Below the pieces are notes generated by a model. That model was not told the DNA's origin. It worked only from the letters and a program-made list of their open reading frames with translations, and made no database searches. A stretch of 64,000 nt of DNA from Manihot esculenta. Taxonomy: Eukaryota; Streptophyta; Magnoliopsida; Malpighiales; Euphorbiaceae. The stretch is from positions 3,489,870 to 3,553,869 of the forward strand of contig NC_035164.2 in the NCBI RefSeq assembly GCF_001659605.2, given 5' to 3'. This document shows positions 35,921 through 47,764 of the stretch, one piece after another (the first letter of the stretch is position 1; the number at the start of each line of letters is the position of its first letter). The translations under genes were made by a program, and so were the position numbers.

Positions 35921-36829
35921 GAGAAGAGGCTGTGTGAGTTGTACAATCAACATGTGAATATGCTTAAGAAATATTTCCATCGCTCAACTCCCACCAACTG
36001 ATTTGAGTTTAACTTTCTTTATCAGTCATTATTACAATTCAACTCTGTTCACATTCAGTCATGTGAGATATAGATCAAAAGGAACTCTTATTTTCTTTCT
36101 TGCTATTTTCTTTTCTTTCTCTTTTTTGCACTTTTCTTGGAAAGAAAACAAAACCCATGAGGTGCATACTGTCCAATCAACCACAGTCTATATATGAATA
36201 ACATTAATTACCCTACACATTGTTTTTCATTTATGTATATTTTTGGTCAGCTGAAAGCTTCTTCCCTCTTAATTAAATTTTAAAAAATTAAGACCAGATT
36301 CACCTAAGAATTTTCTGAAATGGCAAAACCATTATAATATACAGTTAGCAGCTTACCCAATGTTGTATGCTCATTAAAGAGAGAAACGAGATGGTAGACA
36401 GAAAGAAAAGATTCACAATATGCATAATCAAGAATGCAAGTAAGCTCATGTAAATCTTCTTAAGGCATTGTGGAATAATTAATTTTTTGGTAAGCTATGG
36501 AGGATCAACACATTTTTATAGTAAAGAGTGTTCAATCTCTAATACCAAATTCAATACGTTAAACTTGCTAAATATATATATTATGAAAAATTATTATTTA
36601 GTAAATTTAATGAAATTAATTGTTTCATCCTCTATGTATATATATATACCTTATAAATTTGAATCTCCCCATACTCCATATTTGATAGATCTGATTTTCT
36701 CTCGCCCCATATTATATGGATCTGATTTCTTCTTGGCCCTTATTTAATAGATCTGATTTCCTCTTACCCTATCATATGGGTTTCTCCCTACTCGATTTGA
36801 AGAAAAAATCTGCAAAATAAATAAAGACG
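35921..36829. other. KCS upstream region and spacer
   Basis: This is the probable KCS promoter region, then AT-rich DNA. At about 36680-36785 three degenerate ~40 bp units each contain 'atagatctgatttc' or 'atggatctgatttc'. No gene is seen. Confidence 0.45.
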
Positions 36830-37280
36830 GTCAGGGGTCTACCGGGATGGCCTCCGGTGGAGATCCTCCGACGTTCAAATCAGGCTCGAGAACTACCGTA
36901 GTATCAATAGGCCAAAGTTGCAGAGAAAATCAGAAATAATGGAGAGAGAGAAAAAAGAAGGAAGGAGCCCCTTGGAAGAAGATTCTCTCTCCTTTTTTAC
37001 CTACCCCTGGCATGCACGCGGACAAGACACTCAGCGGACCCGGTTGCAAAGTGACTGGGCCAGCTATTTTTTCTCACATCATCTCACTAAGTTAGATTTC
37101 TTCTCATTGAACCCGGGCTCATGGTGGACCCGACCTCATAGTGGGCCCAGCCTACCTCGCGCATTCGGATCGGGGCTTGAGAGGCTGGATCGGTCTTGCT
37201 TAAGGAGAGCTTGATGGGTTTTGGGTTATTGTTCTCCTCTTGGGCCTGCCTCGCCTAGAGTGGAGGAAGTACCTAATTAA
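36830..37280. repeat. Probable retroelement LTR remnant
   Basis: A sharply GC-richer stretch begins 'gacggtcaggggtctacc' and contains 'ctccggtggagatcctccg', a short inverted pair. Composition and lack of any coding frame suggest part of an LTR. I could not find ends, a partner LTR or a target duplication. Confidence 0.4.
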
Positions 37281-38033
37281 TTTAGATTCGAGCCGAATAA
37301 ACCCATTAAAAGATAAAGTTTTTTTTTTATAATTTAAATTTGATAAATTTAATTAAAAAAAATCAGTATGATCTTAATAAAAAACTCTGTAGTTGATTTG
37401 CAATAATTTATTATTGATTGAGTTTTTGTTTAATATGGTGACGAGGTGAAGCTTTAAGTTTATTCATTCCATCTACTTTTATTTCATATTTAGATTTTTT
37501 ATATAATAATTGAAAGAGCAGTTAAATAATTTTTTTTTATGTGATGAACCTAAGAAGGCAGTAGAAGCTGTCACCACTTGAAATTTGATTAATAAAATGT
37601 TCTTTTAAAATAAATATTTTTACGTAAATTTAATAATATTTTTTATTAATTATATTTTTTTCTTCTCAATAATTAAAATTTTAAGTTTAAAGTAAATAAA
37701 ACAGTCTTTTGGAAATAAATATTTTCTATTTTATTTGATTAAAAAATAAAAAACATAATAACAATAATAATTAAAAGTTATTTTTAATAAAAATATTAGA
37801 TAAATAAAGCATAAAATAATAATAAAATTATAATCATAAAAAGTAAAAAAATAAAAATTACACTTTTATAATCATATTCTATACTTTTATATTTAATAGA
37901 TTTACTCAACCATCCGGAATAGTGAAAAGTGATGATTTAGTTGGTATTTAATTTAAAATTTTAATATTTATAAAAATTAAATCGAATAGATTTTTATCAG
38001 AAATTAAACTAAATCAAATCGATCTAATCATTT
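37281..38033. other. AT-rich spacer and left half of a split MITE
   Basis: No gene is seen. From about 37915 the sequence belongs to the older MITE that the Tat-lineage element entered. The last five bases (CATTT, 38029-38033) are that element's target duplication. Confidence 0.55.
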
Positions 38034-38529
38034 TGATGATCGCGAGGTTTCTTCGTACGAATCAGAAACGAGGCCAACGATATCGGCCCATTACTCGGAC
38101 ATCTTCGAGCCCTTAGTATGAGCAAGGTCTGGTTCGTTCAAATGGTAAGGTCGGGCTCCCTCCTGACACGCCTCAACCAGGATGGCCCATCCTCCAGCTC
38201 CGCAGGGGAGTCCCTCTTCAGTCCGGCCCAGCCTGGCCGGCCCAGCCCAGAACCCGAAAGAGGACCCATCCATCCATCTTGCAGACCCGCCTACCCGCGC
38301 CCTGAGAGAATCAGAGGCCGTTACGCATGGGGCAGAGATTTGATTCCCTCGTACGTCCGTATCAGCGAGGCAGGGACAGGTGGTCTACTGATATTCGTTC
38401 TATTAGCACGTCACTAGCCGACAAAAGGAGACCTATAAAAGGAGAAATACTCCCTTCTAGGTTCAAGCTTTTTCTAAGTTTTACAGAGCCCATTGTAAAA
38501 ATCCTATTTCTCTGGATCTCAGATCATCA
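38034..38529 (+). repeat. 5' LTR of the Tat-lineage element
   Basis: It begins TGATGATCGCGAGG and ends CAGATCATCA. A TATA-like word (acctataaaaggag) lies at about 38430-38443, placing transcription start shortly after. Confidence 0.95.
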
Positions 38530-38530
38530 A

Positions 38531-38548
38531 TTGGCGCCGTCTGTGGGA
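38531..38548 (+). other. Primer binding site
   Basis: TTGGCGCCGTCTGTGGGA starts two bases after the 5' LTR end. This sequence is common in Tat-lineage plant elements; I do not assign the tRNA. Confidence 0.8.
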
Positions 38549-38609
38549 AACGAAGGAGATCTTTTCATCACCGGAGTTCCACTCTTAACCAAACCCACTG
38601 AGATCCACG

Positions 38610-40343
38610 ATGGCCAATCACAACGAAAACAACCTTAACATCCCAAATGACCTGAGCTCTGCCCAAGAGGGGCAGCAGTTCTCTTTTTCCAGCCCTACAA
38701 CACTAAACAACCAAACACCCGTTCCTCTCAATCCTTCGCCAAGTCTGGCAGGGAATGCTCCCACCGCTACCTTATTCAACCAGGACCTTCAAACCATGGC
38801 CCTCCAACTACAGAATACCGCCCACTGGTTGGGGCAGATAATGCAACAAATGGGCCTTAGCACCCCAATAAATACGCTCCTAGTGGTAGAAGAACCCCAA
38901 ACCAATAAGCCCCGACCTACCCCCGATCGCCTTCAAACCAGCAGCCGCGGCACATGGGAAAGGGAGAGAAGAGCAGGCGAAGAGGAAGAGCTAGAGGCCC
39001 GAGCCCACGGAAGAAGGGCGAGCGAGATGATAGAAAATGAGGAGGCTGACAACTATTCCGCCGGGACAACCAGGTGGACCAGGAGTGAAGCAGAGGAAGA
39101 GGAGTATCGCCTGGAGAAAAAGCCCAGGCCGGAAGATGAAGATGTGGACCAAAAACTGCAGAAGTTGAGAGAGCAGCTTTTGGTCGAGCTGGGAAAGAAA
39201 GATCAAAACCAAACCTTCCTGCCCACTTCTTCGCCTTTCTCGAAGTGGGTGCAGCAGGAAACTGTCCCTAAAAAGTTTATGATGCCATCAATGGCAGCCT
39301 ACGACGGAGCTGGTAACCCAAGGGAGCACGTCATGAATTACAAGACCTTCATGGAATTGCAAACTTTATTGGATGCCTTGATGTGCAAGGTATTCCCAAC
39401 GACACTTTCAAGGCCAGCACGAGCGTGGTTCAACAGCCTGGAGACTGGAAGCAATGGGAGTTTTGGAGACCTAGCCACTCGTTTCATTAGCCGGTTCATC
39501 GCCAGGGTGCCAGCGGATAGGAAGACGAGCTATCTGGAAACAGTAAGGCAAAGACGGGAGAAATTGCTTAGAGAGTACGTAGCTCGTTTCAATACAGAAG
39601 CCCTGCAGATTCCCGAGCTCGATGAAGGAAGGGCGGTGGAGGCCATGCAGAAGGGGACGACCTCCGCCGAGTTTTTCGGTTCATTAAGCAGGAAGCCTCC
39701 GACCTCACTGGCCGAGCTAATGAAGAGGGCTGAGAAGTATATAAGACAGGATGACGCTCTGGTGACAAGCCGATTCGCCAAGGGAACGGCAGGCAAGGAG
39801 AAAGCCCCGGAGGAAAGGAGGCCGGAGAAGCATGAAAAGAAGCATGGCAAAAGGTCTGAGCCTTACAGACAGCCTTGGGAGCGAAGGGACCAAAGACCTT
39901 TTCCCCCTCGGATCTCAGAACAAAGGCCACTCCCTTCATGGGTTTCAGAGAAGCCGACCCCACTTAATGCCTCTAGAGCCGAAGTGCTCGTAGCTGTCCA
40001 GGACAAATAATTCTTGCAATGGCCCAAGCCCCTGAAAGCGGAAGCCGACCAGCGAAATCCTGACAAATATTGTCAGTTCCACCGAACTCATGGTCATGAC
40101 ACCAACAACTGTTTCCAGTTGATTGCAGAAATTGAGAGGTTGATAAAGAGAGGGCACCTAAAGAACTTTGTAAAGAAACCGGAAGGACAGAGACCTCAAC
40201 CCAATCCGGCAGCCCAAACGCCGAGAAGAATAGGAGCTAACACTGTGAATGATGGGCAGTGGAACTATCAACATGATCGTAGGAGGCACGGGAGGTCGGA
40301 TGAGCCGAAGGGGGAAAAAGAGAAGCAGAGAAGGAGAAACTAG
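38610..40343 (+). pseudogene. gag of the Tat-lineage element, with one nonsense codon
   Basis: The capsid polyprotein packages element RNA. The ATG at 38610 opens 466 codons, then TAA (40008-40010), and the same frame continues to TAG at 40341-40343. The capsid core (words ARAWFNSLETGSNGSF and REYVARFNTEA) is at about residues 265-335. After the TAA comes KYCQFHRTHGHDTNNCFQL, a His/Cys motif usual at the end of Tat-lineage gag. The TAA therefore removes that motif. Only two of the three ends of the expected protein are lost to a single codon, so damage is light. Confidence 0.88.
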
Positions 40344-43300
40344 CAGTGCTGAGGTCATACAAATCGTTGAACACTCTTCAACAACCATCACTTTCTCCTC
40401 GAAAGACGCTCAGGGTGTTCAGATGCCTCACGATGACGCCCTTGTCATTGAAGCTGTTATTCACAACTATCGGGTAAAGAAAATCTTGGTGGATGACGGA
40501 AGCAAGGTAAACCTGTTGCCTTATCGAGTCTTCCAGCAGATGGGCATTCCTGAAGAGCAACTGGTTCGGGATCAAGCCCCGATTAAAGGGATTGGAGGAG
40601 CACCAGTAACAGTGGAAGGGAAAATAAAACTAGCCCTTACTTTGGGAGAGGCCCCGACGGCTCGCACCCATTATGCGGTGTTCTTGTTGGCTAAACTCCC
40701 TCTGAGCTACAATGCGATTCTGGGACGACCTGTGCTGTTTAACTTTGAAGCTGTCACCAGTATCAGATACTTGGCAATGAAGTTCCCCACAGAAGCAGGG
40801 GTGGGAACAGTTCGGGGAAGTCAAGAGGAAGCAAGGGCAGTGTATCTAGCTACCGTAGCAGAGCCGAGCTCAACAGAGGAAAAGATGGATTCAGAAGTCC
40901 TTGAGGTCCGAGATGAGAAAACAGAGGCCAGGACATAGCCGGTGGGGGAACTGGAGACTTTCTCCTTATCAGAAACGGAAACAGACAAAACCTTCAGTCT
41001 CAACGCCGGCCTCACCAAGGAGCAGAAAGCTGAGGTGATGTCCTTGATTCGAAGTCATGCATCAAGCTTCGCCTGGAAGCCTTCGGACATGCCCCGAATT
41101 GACTCCGGGGTGATGACCCATAGACTGAATGTCCTCCCTGAAGCCAGACCAGTAAAGCAGAAAAAGAGGGTAGTAGGAAGGCAGAAGCAGCAGGCCACCA
41201 AGGAGGAAGTACAAAAGCTAGAGGAGGCAGGCTTTATTAGAGAAGTTATGTACCCACAGTGGTTAGCCAATCCTGTATTAGTCAAAAAAGCCAATGGCAA
41301 ATATAGGATATGCATAGACTTTATTGATCTGAATAAGGCCTGCCCTAAAGATTGTTATCCCCTCCCTGATATTAATAAAATGGTCGACTCTACGGCCGGT
41401 TTTGATTACATGTCGTCTTTGGATGCAATGTCTGGTTATCATCAAATCCCAATGTATAGGTCGGATGAGGAAAAAACCTCGTTCATAACGGAAGATGGGA
41501 CTTATTGCTATAAAGCCATGCCTTTCGGATTGAAAAATGCCGGGGCAACTTACCAAAGACTGATGAACAAAATCTTCAAAGAGCAGATCGGCAGGAACGT
41601 AGAAGTTTATGTAGACGATATGGTGGTCAAGAGCCTAATTTTCCAACAGCACGTGGCAGATCTGAAGGAGGTGTTTGGAGTATTAGATTAGTACAAAATG
41701 AAGCTGAATCCAGCAAAGTGCGCCTTTTTCATCAGAGGAGGAAAATTCCTGGGATACATGGTGAGTGGAAAAGGCATCGAGCCCAATCCGGAGAAAGTAG
41801 AGGCCATATTAAATATGTCAGAACCAACCTGCATAAAGGACGTCCAGAAACTAACAGGGAGAGTAGTGGCACTCAATCGATTCATGTCACGGTCGGCAGA
41901 AAAATGTTTACCGTTCTTCAGAAAATTGAGGAAAGTGCCAAACTTCGAATGGACAGAAGACTGTCGTGAAGCCTTCAAAGAACTCAAAAGTTATCTCAGC
42001 TCGCCTCGTGTGCTCAGCAGCCCCATAGAAGGTGAAGAACTTCTGATATACCTGGCAGCCTCTGAACAAGCAGTTAGTGCCGTATTGATAAGGGTGGAAG
42101 AAGGGGAGCAGAAGCCTGTTTTCTATGTCAGCAAGGTGCTTAAGGATGCCGAGGTCAGATATCTGAATATTGAGAAAATAGCGTACGCTCTATTGCTGGC
42201 AGTCCGGAAGTTCAGGGTTTACCTAGAAAGCCACCAAGGAGTAGTGATGACTGATCAACCATTGAAGAAGATTCTACATAGACCAGAGACCTCAGGACGG
42301 ATGCTCGCATGGTCCCTCGAGATCAGCCCTTACTGCCTAGAGTACCGACCTCGAACAGCTATAAAATCCCAAGCCCTTGCCGATTTCATAGCAGAATGCA
42401 CGTTCAGTAAGGAACGAGGGGAATCATCTTCAAAAGCATCGAGGAAGGAGAGGAAGGAAGAACCCTTCCAAAAGTTCAATTGGAAGTTATATGTAGACGG
42501 GGCTTCAGGCGCTGGAGGCAGCGGTGCAAGAATCATGCTTAAGGGGCCTGGAGACTTTAAGGTTTGCTACGCCCTACGATTAGAATTCCAGGCTTCCAAT
42601 AATGTGGCGGAGTATGAAGCCCTAATAAACAGAATGATGGTGGCAATGGAGGTAGGGGCAACTGACCTCGAAGTAAATAGTGACTCACAACTGGTGGTCA
42701 ATCAGGTTACTAGGGCATATCAGGCTAGGGATCCAACCATGCAGAGTTATCTGGCAAAAGTAAAAGTAATAGAGGCCGAGTTTATAGATCAGGGAGTTAC
42801 CATCAAATTCCAAAGAATACCACGAGAAGAAAACGAAGAAGCAGACCTACTTAGCCGGTTGTCTAAAGAAGAACTAGAACAGCTTCCTGACGAAGTGTAC
42901 ATACAACACGTCCTTACGCCCGCTTTCAGTAAGACAAGCATGGTACTACAGGTAGAACAAAGCCCAACTTGGATGACCCCATACCTAGAATACCTAGAGA
43001 AGGGGAAGCTCTCCGAGGATAACGATGAGGCCAGAAAGATAGCAACTCGTGTCGCCAACTATCAAGCAGTAAGGGGGACCTTGTACAGAAAAGGGAAGTC
43101 CAGCCCATGGCTCCGCTGTGTGAGCCCGGAGGAGGCTATAAGGGTGATAGAAGAGATACACAGGGGAATATGTGGAGCTCACGAAGGGGCAGGGACCTTA
43201 GCTAATAAAATATTCAGGCAAGGATACTACTGGCCCACTATCAAAAGGGAAGCAGAAGAGTTCGTCAGAAGGTGTGACATATGCCAAAGATTTGCTAATG

Positions 43301-44205
43301 CCATCAGAGTCCCAGCCACTCCTCAAGCTAGCATATCCAGTCCATGGCCATTCTCACAATGGGGAATAGATATCCTGGGACCCTTTCCCAAGACCACGGG
43401 GCAGAAGAAGTTCGTGGTAGTGGCTGTAGAATACTTCTCAAAATGGCCAAAGGCAGAAGCAATAGCCACGATCACAGCACGCAAGATGATAGACTTTGTA
43501 TGGGGAAACATCATCTGCAGATTCGGCATACCAAGAGTGCTTATCTCAGACAATGGCAGACAGTTCGACTGTAGTACTTTCAAAGCATTTACAGCAAACA
43601 TGGGCATATGGCACAAATTCTCCTCCGTGGCTCATCCCCAGACTAATGGCCAAACAGAGGTTACTAACAGGGCTATCCTCCAAGGATTAAAAAAACGGCT
43701 GGATGGAGCAAAGGCGAACTGGGCAGAAGAGCTCAACAGTATCCTATGGGCACTCCGGACTACCCCCAGGACGCCTACTAAAGAAACACCTTTTGCACTT
43801 GCCTACGGCACAGAGGCTGTAGTCCCAGTGGAGTTGCAAATCCCCACTCATCGAGTCCAATTCGTTAGTGAAAACACTAATGATGACAAGTTAAGAAGTA
43901 ACCTGGATGCTCTCGAAGAAATCAGGGAAGAAGCTCAAGTCCGAACTGCCGCTTATCAACAACGGGCAGCACAATATTACAACCAAAAAGTCAGAGAGAG
44001 AAGCTTGAAAGTGGGAGACATAGCCTTGAGAAACCTGGAGGCCACGGGAAAAAGAGTCGCAATGGGTAAGTTGGCACCGACCTGGGAGGGCCCATTCAGA
44101 ATAACAAAAGTGGTCAGACCGGGAGTATACCGAATTGAAGATATGCAGGGAAACCCTGAACCCCATGCTTGGAATATCCAACACTTGAAGAGGTATTTCC
44201 CTTGA
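40249..44205 (+). pseudogene. pol of the Tat-lineage element (protease, RT, two RNase H, integrase), with two nonsense codons
   Basis: One reading frame (+1 relative to gag, overlapping its end) runs from 40249 to 44205, broken only by TAG at 40936-40938 and TAG at 41689-41691. Protease active region: ILVDDGSKVNLLPY near 40484. RT: YPLPDINKMVDSTAGFDYMS, then YVDDM at 41608-41622. First RNase H: about 42030-42400. Second, plant-type RNase H: LYVDGASGAGGSGA at about 42487, with NNVAEYEAL and SDSQLVVNQV. Integrase: H-H-C-C zinc finger at about 43170-43300, then catalytic Asp in WGIDILGPF, Asp in ISDNGRQF and Glu in NGQTEVTNR. The C-terminal tail ends HAWNIQHLKRYFP. The protease has DDG where the family usually has DTG or DGG. 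The two TAGs split RT, so the element cannot make RT by itself without readthrough. Confidence 0.92.
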
Positions 44206-44335
44206 AATATTTGTAAAGAAAAATATTATTATACTCTGAAAAACGCAACTGAATAAAATGACGCCATTCTTTATATGATAACGTTATTTCTATTATGAAT
44301 GTCACTTTTCAAAAAGAAAAACAGAATATGAAGAC

Positions 44336-45145
44336 CCTGTAGCATAGAAACCTCGGGGGAAGAAGACCGGGATCCCTAAGAACTCCCGGGAAAACAAAAC
44401 AAAAACGGCCGGTGAGGATCTTAAAAGACCTCCCGGAGCATGAAGATCGAGATCCCCTAAAACTCCCAGGAAAACAAAGAAGACCGGGATCCCTAAGAAC
44501 TCCCGGGAAAACAAAACAAAAACGGCCGGTGAGGATCTTAAAAGACCTCCCGGAGCATGAAGACCGGGATCCCCTAGAACTCCCGGGAAAATAAAGAAGA
44601 CCGGGATCCCTAAGAACTCCCGGGAAAACAAAGAAGACCAAAATCCCTAAGAACTCCCGGGAAAACAAAACAAAAACGGCCGGTGAGGATCTTAAAAGAC
44701 CTCCCGGAGCATGAAGACCGGGATCTCCTAGAACTCCCGGAAAAACAAAATAAAAACGGCCGGTGAGGATCTTAAAAGACCTCCCGGAGCATGAAGACCG
44801 GGATCCCTTAGAACTCCCGGGAAAACAAAGAAGACCGGGATCCCCAAGAACTCCCGGGAAAACAAAACAAAAACGGCCGGTGAGGATCTTAAAAGACCTC
44901 CCGGAGCATGAAGACCGGGATCCCCTAGAACTCCCGGAAAAATAAAGAAGACCGGGATCCCCTAGAACTCCCGGGAAAACAAAGAAGACCGGGATCCCTA
45001 AGAACTCCCGGGAAAACAAAACAAAAACGGCCGGTGAGGATCTTAAAAGACCTCCCGGAGCATGAAGACCGAGATCCCCTAGAACTCCCGGGAAAACAAA
45101 GAAGACCGGGATCCCTAAGAACTCCCGGGAAAACAAAAAAGACAA
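44336..45145. repeat. GC-rich minisatellite after pol
   Basis: Two modules alternate: a ~36 bp module (gaagaccgggatccctaag / aactcccgggaaaacaaa) and a longer module with aacggccggtgaggatctt and aagacctcccggagcatg. About eight composite copies are present with small changes and different numbers of the short module. The open frames through it on both strands are repeat artefacts. Tat-lineage elements often carry tandem arrays in this position. Confidence 0.95.
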
Positions 45146-47764
45146 ATCCTAAGTTACTCCGACCTCCCGAAAGAGCTCGGGGCAAAATAGCCAAGAGCGT
45201 CACAGCCCCAGGCCAATCTTCAAAAGCGAGCTCGGTACAACATTAACCTCACAAATCAACTTCTAGAGCTGAGTTAGCTAGCCTAGAAAGAGGTCCGAAC
45301 TGCAACGCGTCCGGACAATACTCAGAAGTATAGGACGAGCTGCAGATTGCAGGTATGAAAGCCTAAGCAAAAAGCAAAGAACCAATCTCCTAGCTCGGAT
45401 AGTCTCGCAATATGTGGCATTCGGAAAGATAGACACAGGCAAAAGATCGCGTTCTCAGCTCGAGCCAATCGGTCGTAAGCAAACATTTAACAAGAACAAC
45501 CCCAACAAAAAGAAAAAATGACAAAAGCCGACCTCCCCATCCCAGTGGAGCACGCAGAAAGGCAAGGACCAGACAGCCAACCTTACAACTAAAAAAGGCA
45601 AAGTAAAATCGCCTAAGGGGAGGCCATACGAGTACAAATAAAATATAGAGATTTACTCCCTCAATCTTCATGTAATAAACATCGAGGCAGTAAAGGGGGC
45701 AACCCGAGGAAAATTTAATGGCACGAAACAGATAAAACCTCAGCTCCAGTTCCTGTCAAAACAAGGCTAAAGGCAGAAAGATCAACCTTGTCCATCATTG
45801 CGACAGAGCTCACGAGTACGGCTAGTCCAGCTCGGAAATACGTAAGTCAAAAGCTCAGTCGACTGAATGAACTCCAGGCCTGAACGATTAAAGGGGCAAG
45901 AAGGAGAAAGCAATACAGCAGATCCCTCGGGAAAAGTTACAGAGCAAGCAATCTAAGTACTTCATTTATGATAAAGAAAGAACAGTTCGAGTATGAACGC
46001 AAAACAAAACTTTCATTAAAAGAAAAACACATTACAGCATGTCACAAATACCAACACTACGGGATAAAAGGCTATCCTTAAAGGATTTACATGCCCGAAT
46101 ACATCATCATCTACGTTTACATCATCATCTACGTTTACATCACTATCGCCTACCCCACTCTCTTAGCTTTCGATTCAGAGGACTTTTTATAGTTCGGAAA
46201 ATCAACTTTGTAAGCCGGCTGAGCTCCGTCTTGAGGTGTGATTCACGATACATACGAACGAGCTCAGATATTATATGCCAATCTCATGAAAAACATAAGT
46301 CTTCGAGTTAAAGTCCCAGGGAGATCGGCATCATTACCCGTCCACCTGCCCGAAGCGCCAACAAAAAACCGGCAAGGTATTCTGAAGGGCAATGGAACAA
46401 GTGAAGGCAACACCAGAAAATTGGTGAAATATTCTGAAGGACAATGGAACAAGTGAATGTTAGCACCACGAAAGTCTTCTCCTCCTTCCCGAAGGAAGCA
46501 AGGGGAGGGGGCCGGCCTGACGATCTGCATAATACAACTTCAACCTCTTGTGGAACACCGAAGGGACACCTTGAAGACATAAAAGCCTCGCTTAGGTAAA
46601 CAGCATGAAAAGAAGACATGAGGAAGGTGAGACCAGAGGTCCTCAATTGAAAAGCCAATATGAATTACTAAAGAACTCCAGGAGGAAAGGGAAGGATACC
46701 AGCATATATAGTCCAAAAGTAAAGCTGTAATTCTGAGCAAGGCGATGCTGGGCACTAGGCCAGCGGCAGTAGGATGCTTAAAAGCTATTCACGAAAAGAG
46801 AAAGACTGCACATCCCGCAGAAAAAAGAAGAGAAAATAGAGGTGACAACGTACACGAAGAACAGGGGAAAGCTGAAGATAGAAAGGAGTAGAGAAAATTC
46901 AAAAAGTGAGGTGACAATAAGATGAAAAGAATTTATGGGGAAAGCTGAACGTGAACAGACGCGGTCATAATGATTCTGGAAACCTGCACAGTCAGGTAAT
47001 AATTGACAGGAAGGTAGAGGGGCAATCGACAATGACCGCTGGGTTTCTCCGCCTCGAACAGGGCCCCGGCCCATGACGCCAGGCCATTACTTAGAAACCT
47101 TTAAGCATCCTGCATCACCAAGGCCCAGCCCGTTCACATCGTCAAGGACGTGTCAGCATATTCTAAACTTGGAGCGCTGACCTGAGGTGTATAGAGACTT
47201 CAAGGGTTTACCCCCTCGCCACTCATGAAACAACTGACGAAAAGGCAGTGGGGCCCAAGAGAGAGTAATAGCCCGAAGACTGACAAGTAATGACAAACCG
47301 TCCTCGCTTGTGGATTAAACTCATAAGCGAGCTCGGAAGGTCTGACAAACGAATAGAAGGATACAGAGCCTCGTGAAGCCGAGGGAAAATCCCATGACTC
47401 GGCCATACAAGGCCCCAACCTCGGTCCATAGTAGAACGGAATTCAGAGCAGAAAGTCAGCCCTGCTTATCCCCTTAAGAGGTATATGATCAGATTTACTA
47501 TCATAAGGAAGTCATAAATAAAACCATAAAGGCCTGTGAGAAATTCAACCCGCCATTAAAAACCGAGCTCGCGTATAAGGCTAGTCCAGCTTGGAAAAGG
47601 CCTGCAGGGAGAATGCCCCGGAGGAGAAGAGAATCATAAATAAAGGAACAACAAGTAAAATAACTCAAAGCACCGGTCTACATGGAAAACTAAAATATCA
47701 TTAAAGGGAAAAGCGATTATAGTCTATTTCTACTCGGTGGGAGGAAAGATTGTCCTCAAAGGAC
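45146..47764. other. Non-coding region of the Tat-lineage element
   Basis: I see no coding frame worth calling. Two features stand out: a short tandem run of 'tttacatcatcatctacg' at about 46095-46145, and a second, diverged copy of the PPT/LTR edge at about 46945-47170. Confidence 0.6.
46945..47170 (+). repeat. Diverged internal copy of the PPT and LTR start
   Basis: Words in order match the true 3' edge: 'gacgcggtcataatg' (true edge 'gacgcggtcatgatgg'), 'cagtcaggtaataatt', 'gaggggcaatcgac', then 'tgaccgctgggtttct' (LTR 'tgatgaccgcgaggtttct'), 'ggccattact' and 'caaggcccagcccgttcac'. Beyond about 47170 the similarity fades. Confidence 0.55.

Noticed and set aside
44302..45246. A 278-codon minus-strand open frame and its shorter relatives
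   Set aside because: They are produced by the GC-rich minisatellite, whose unit lengths keep several frames open. The predicted protein simply repeats a short peptide.
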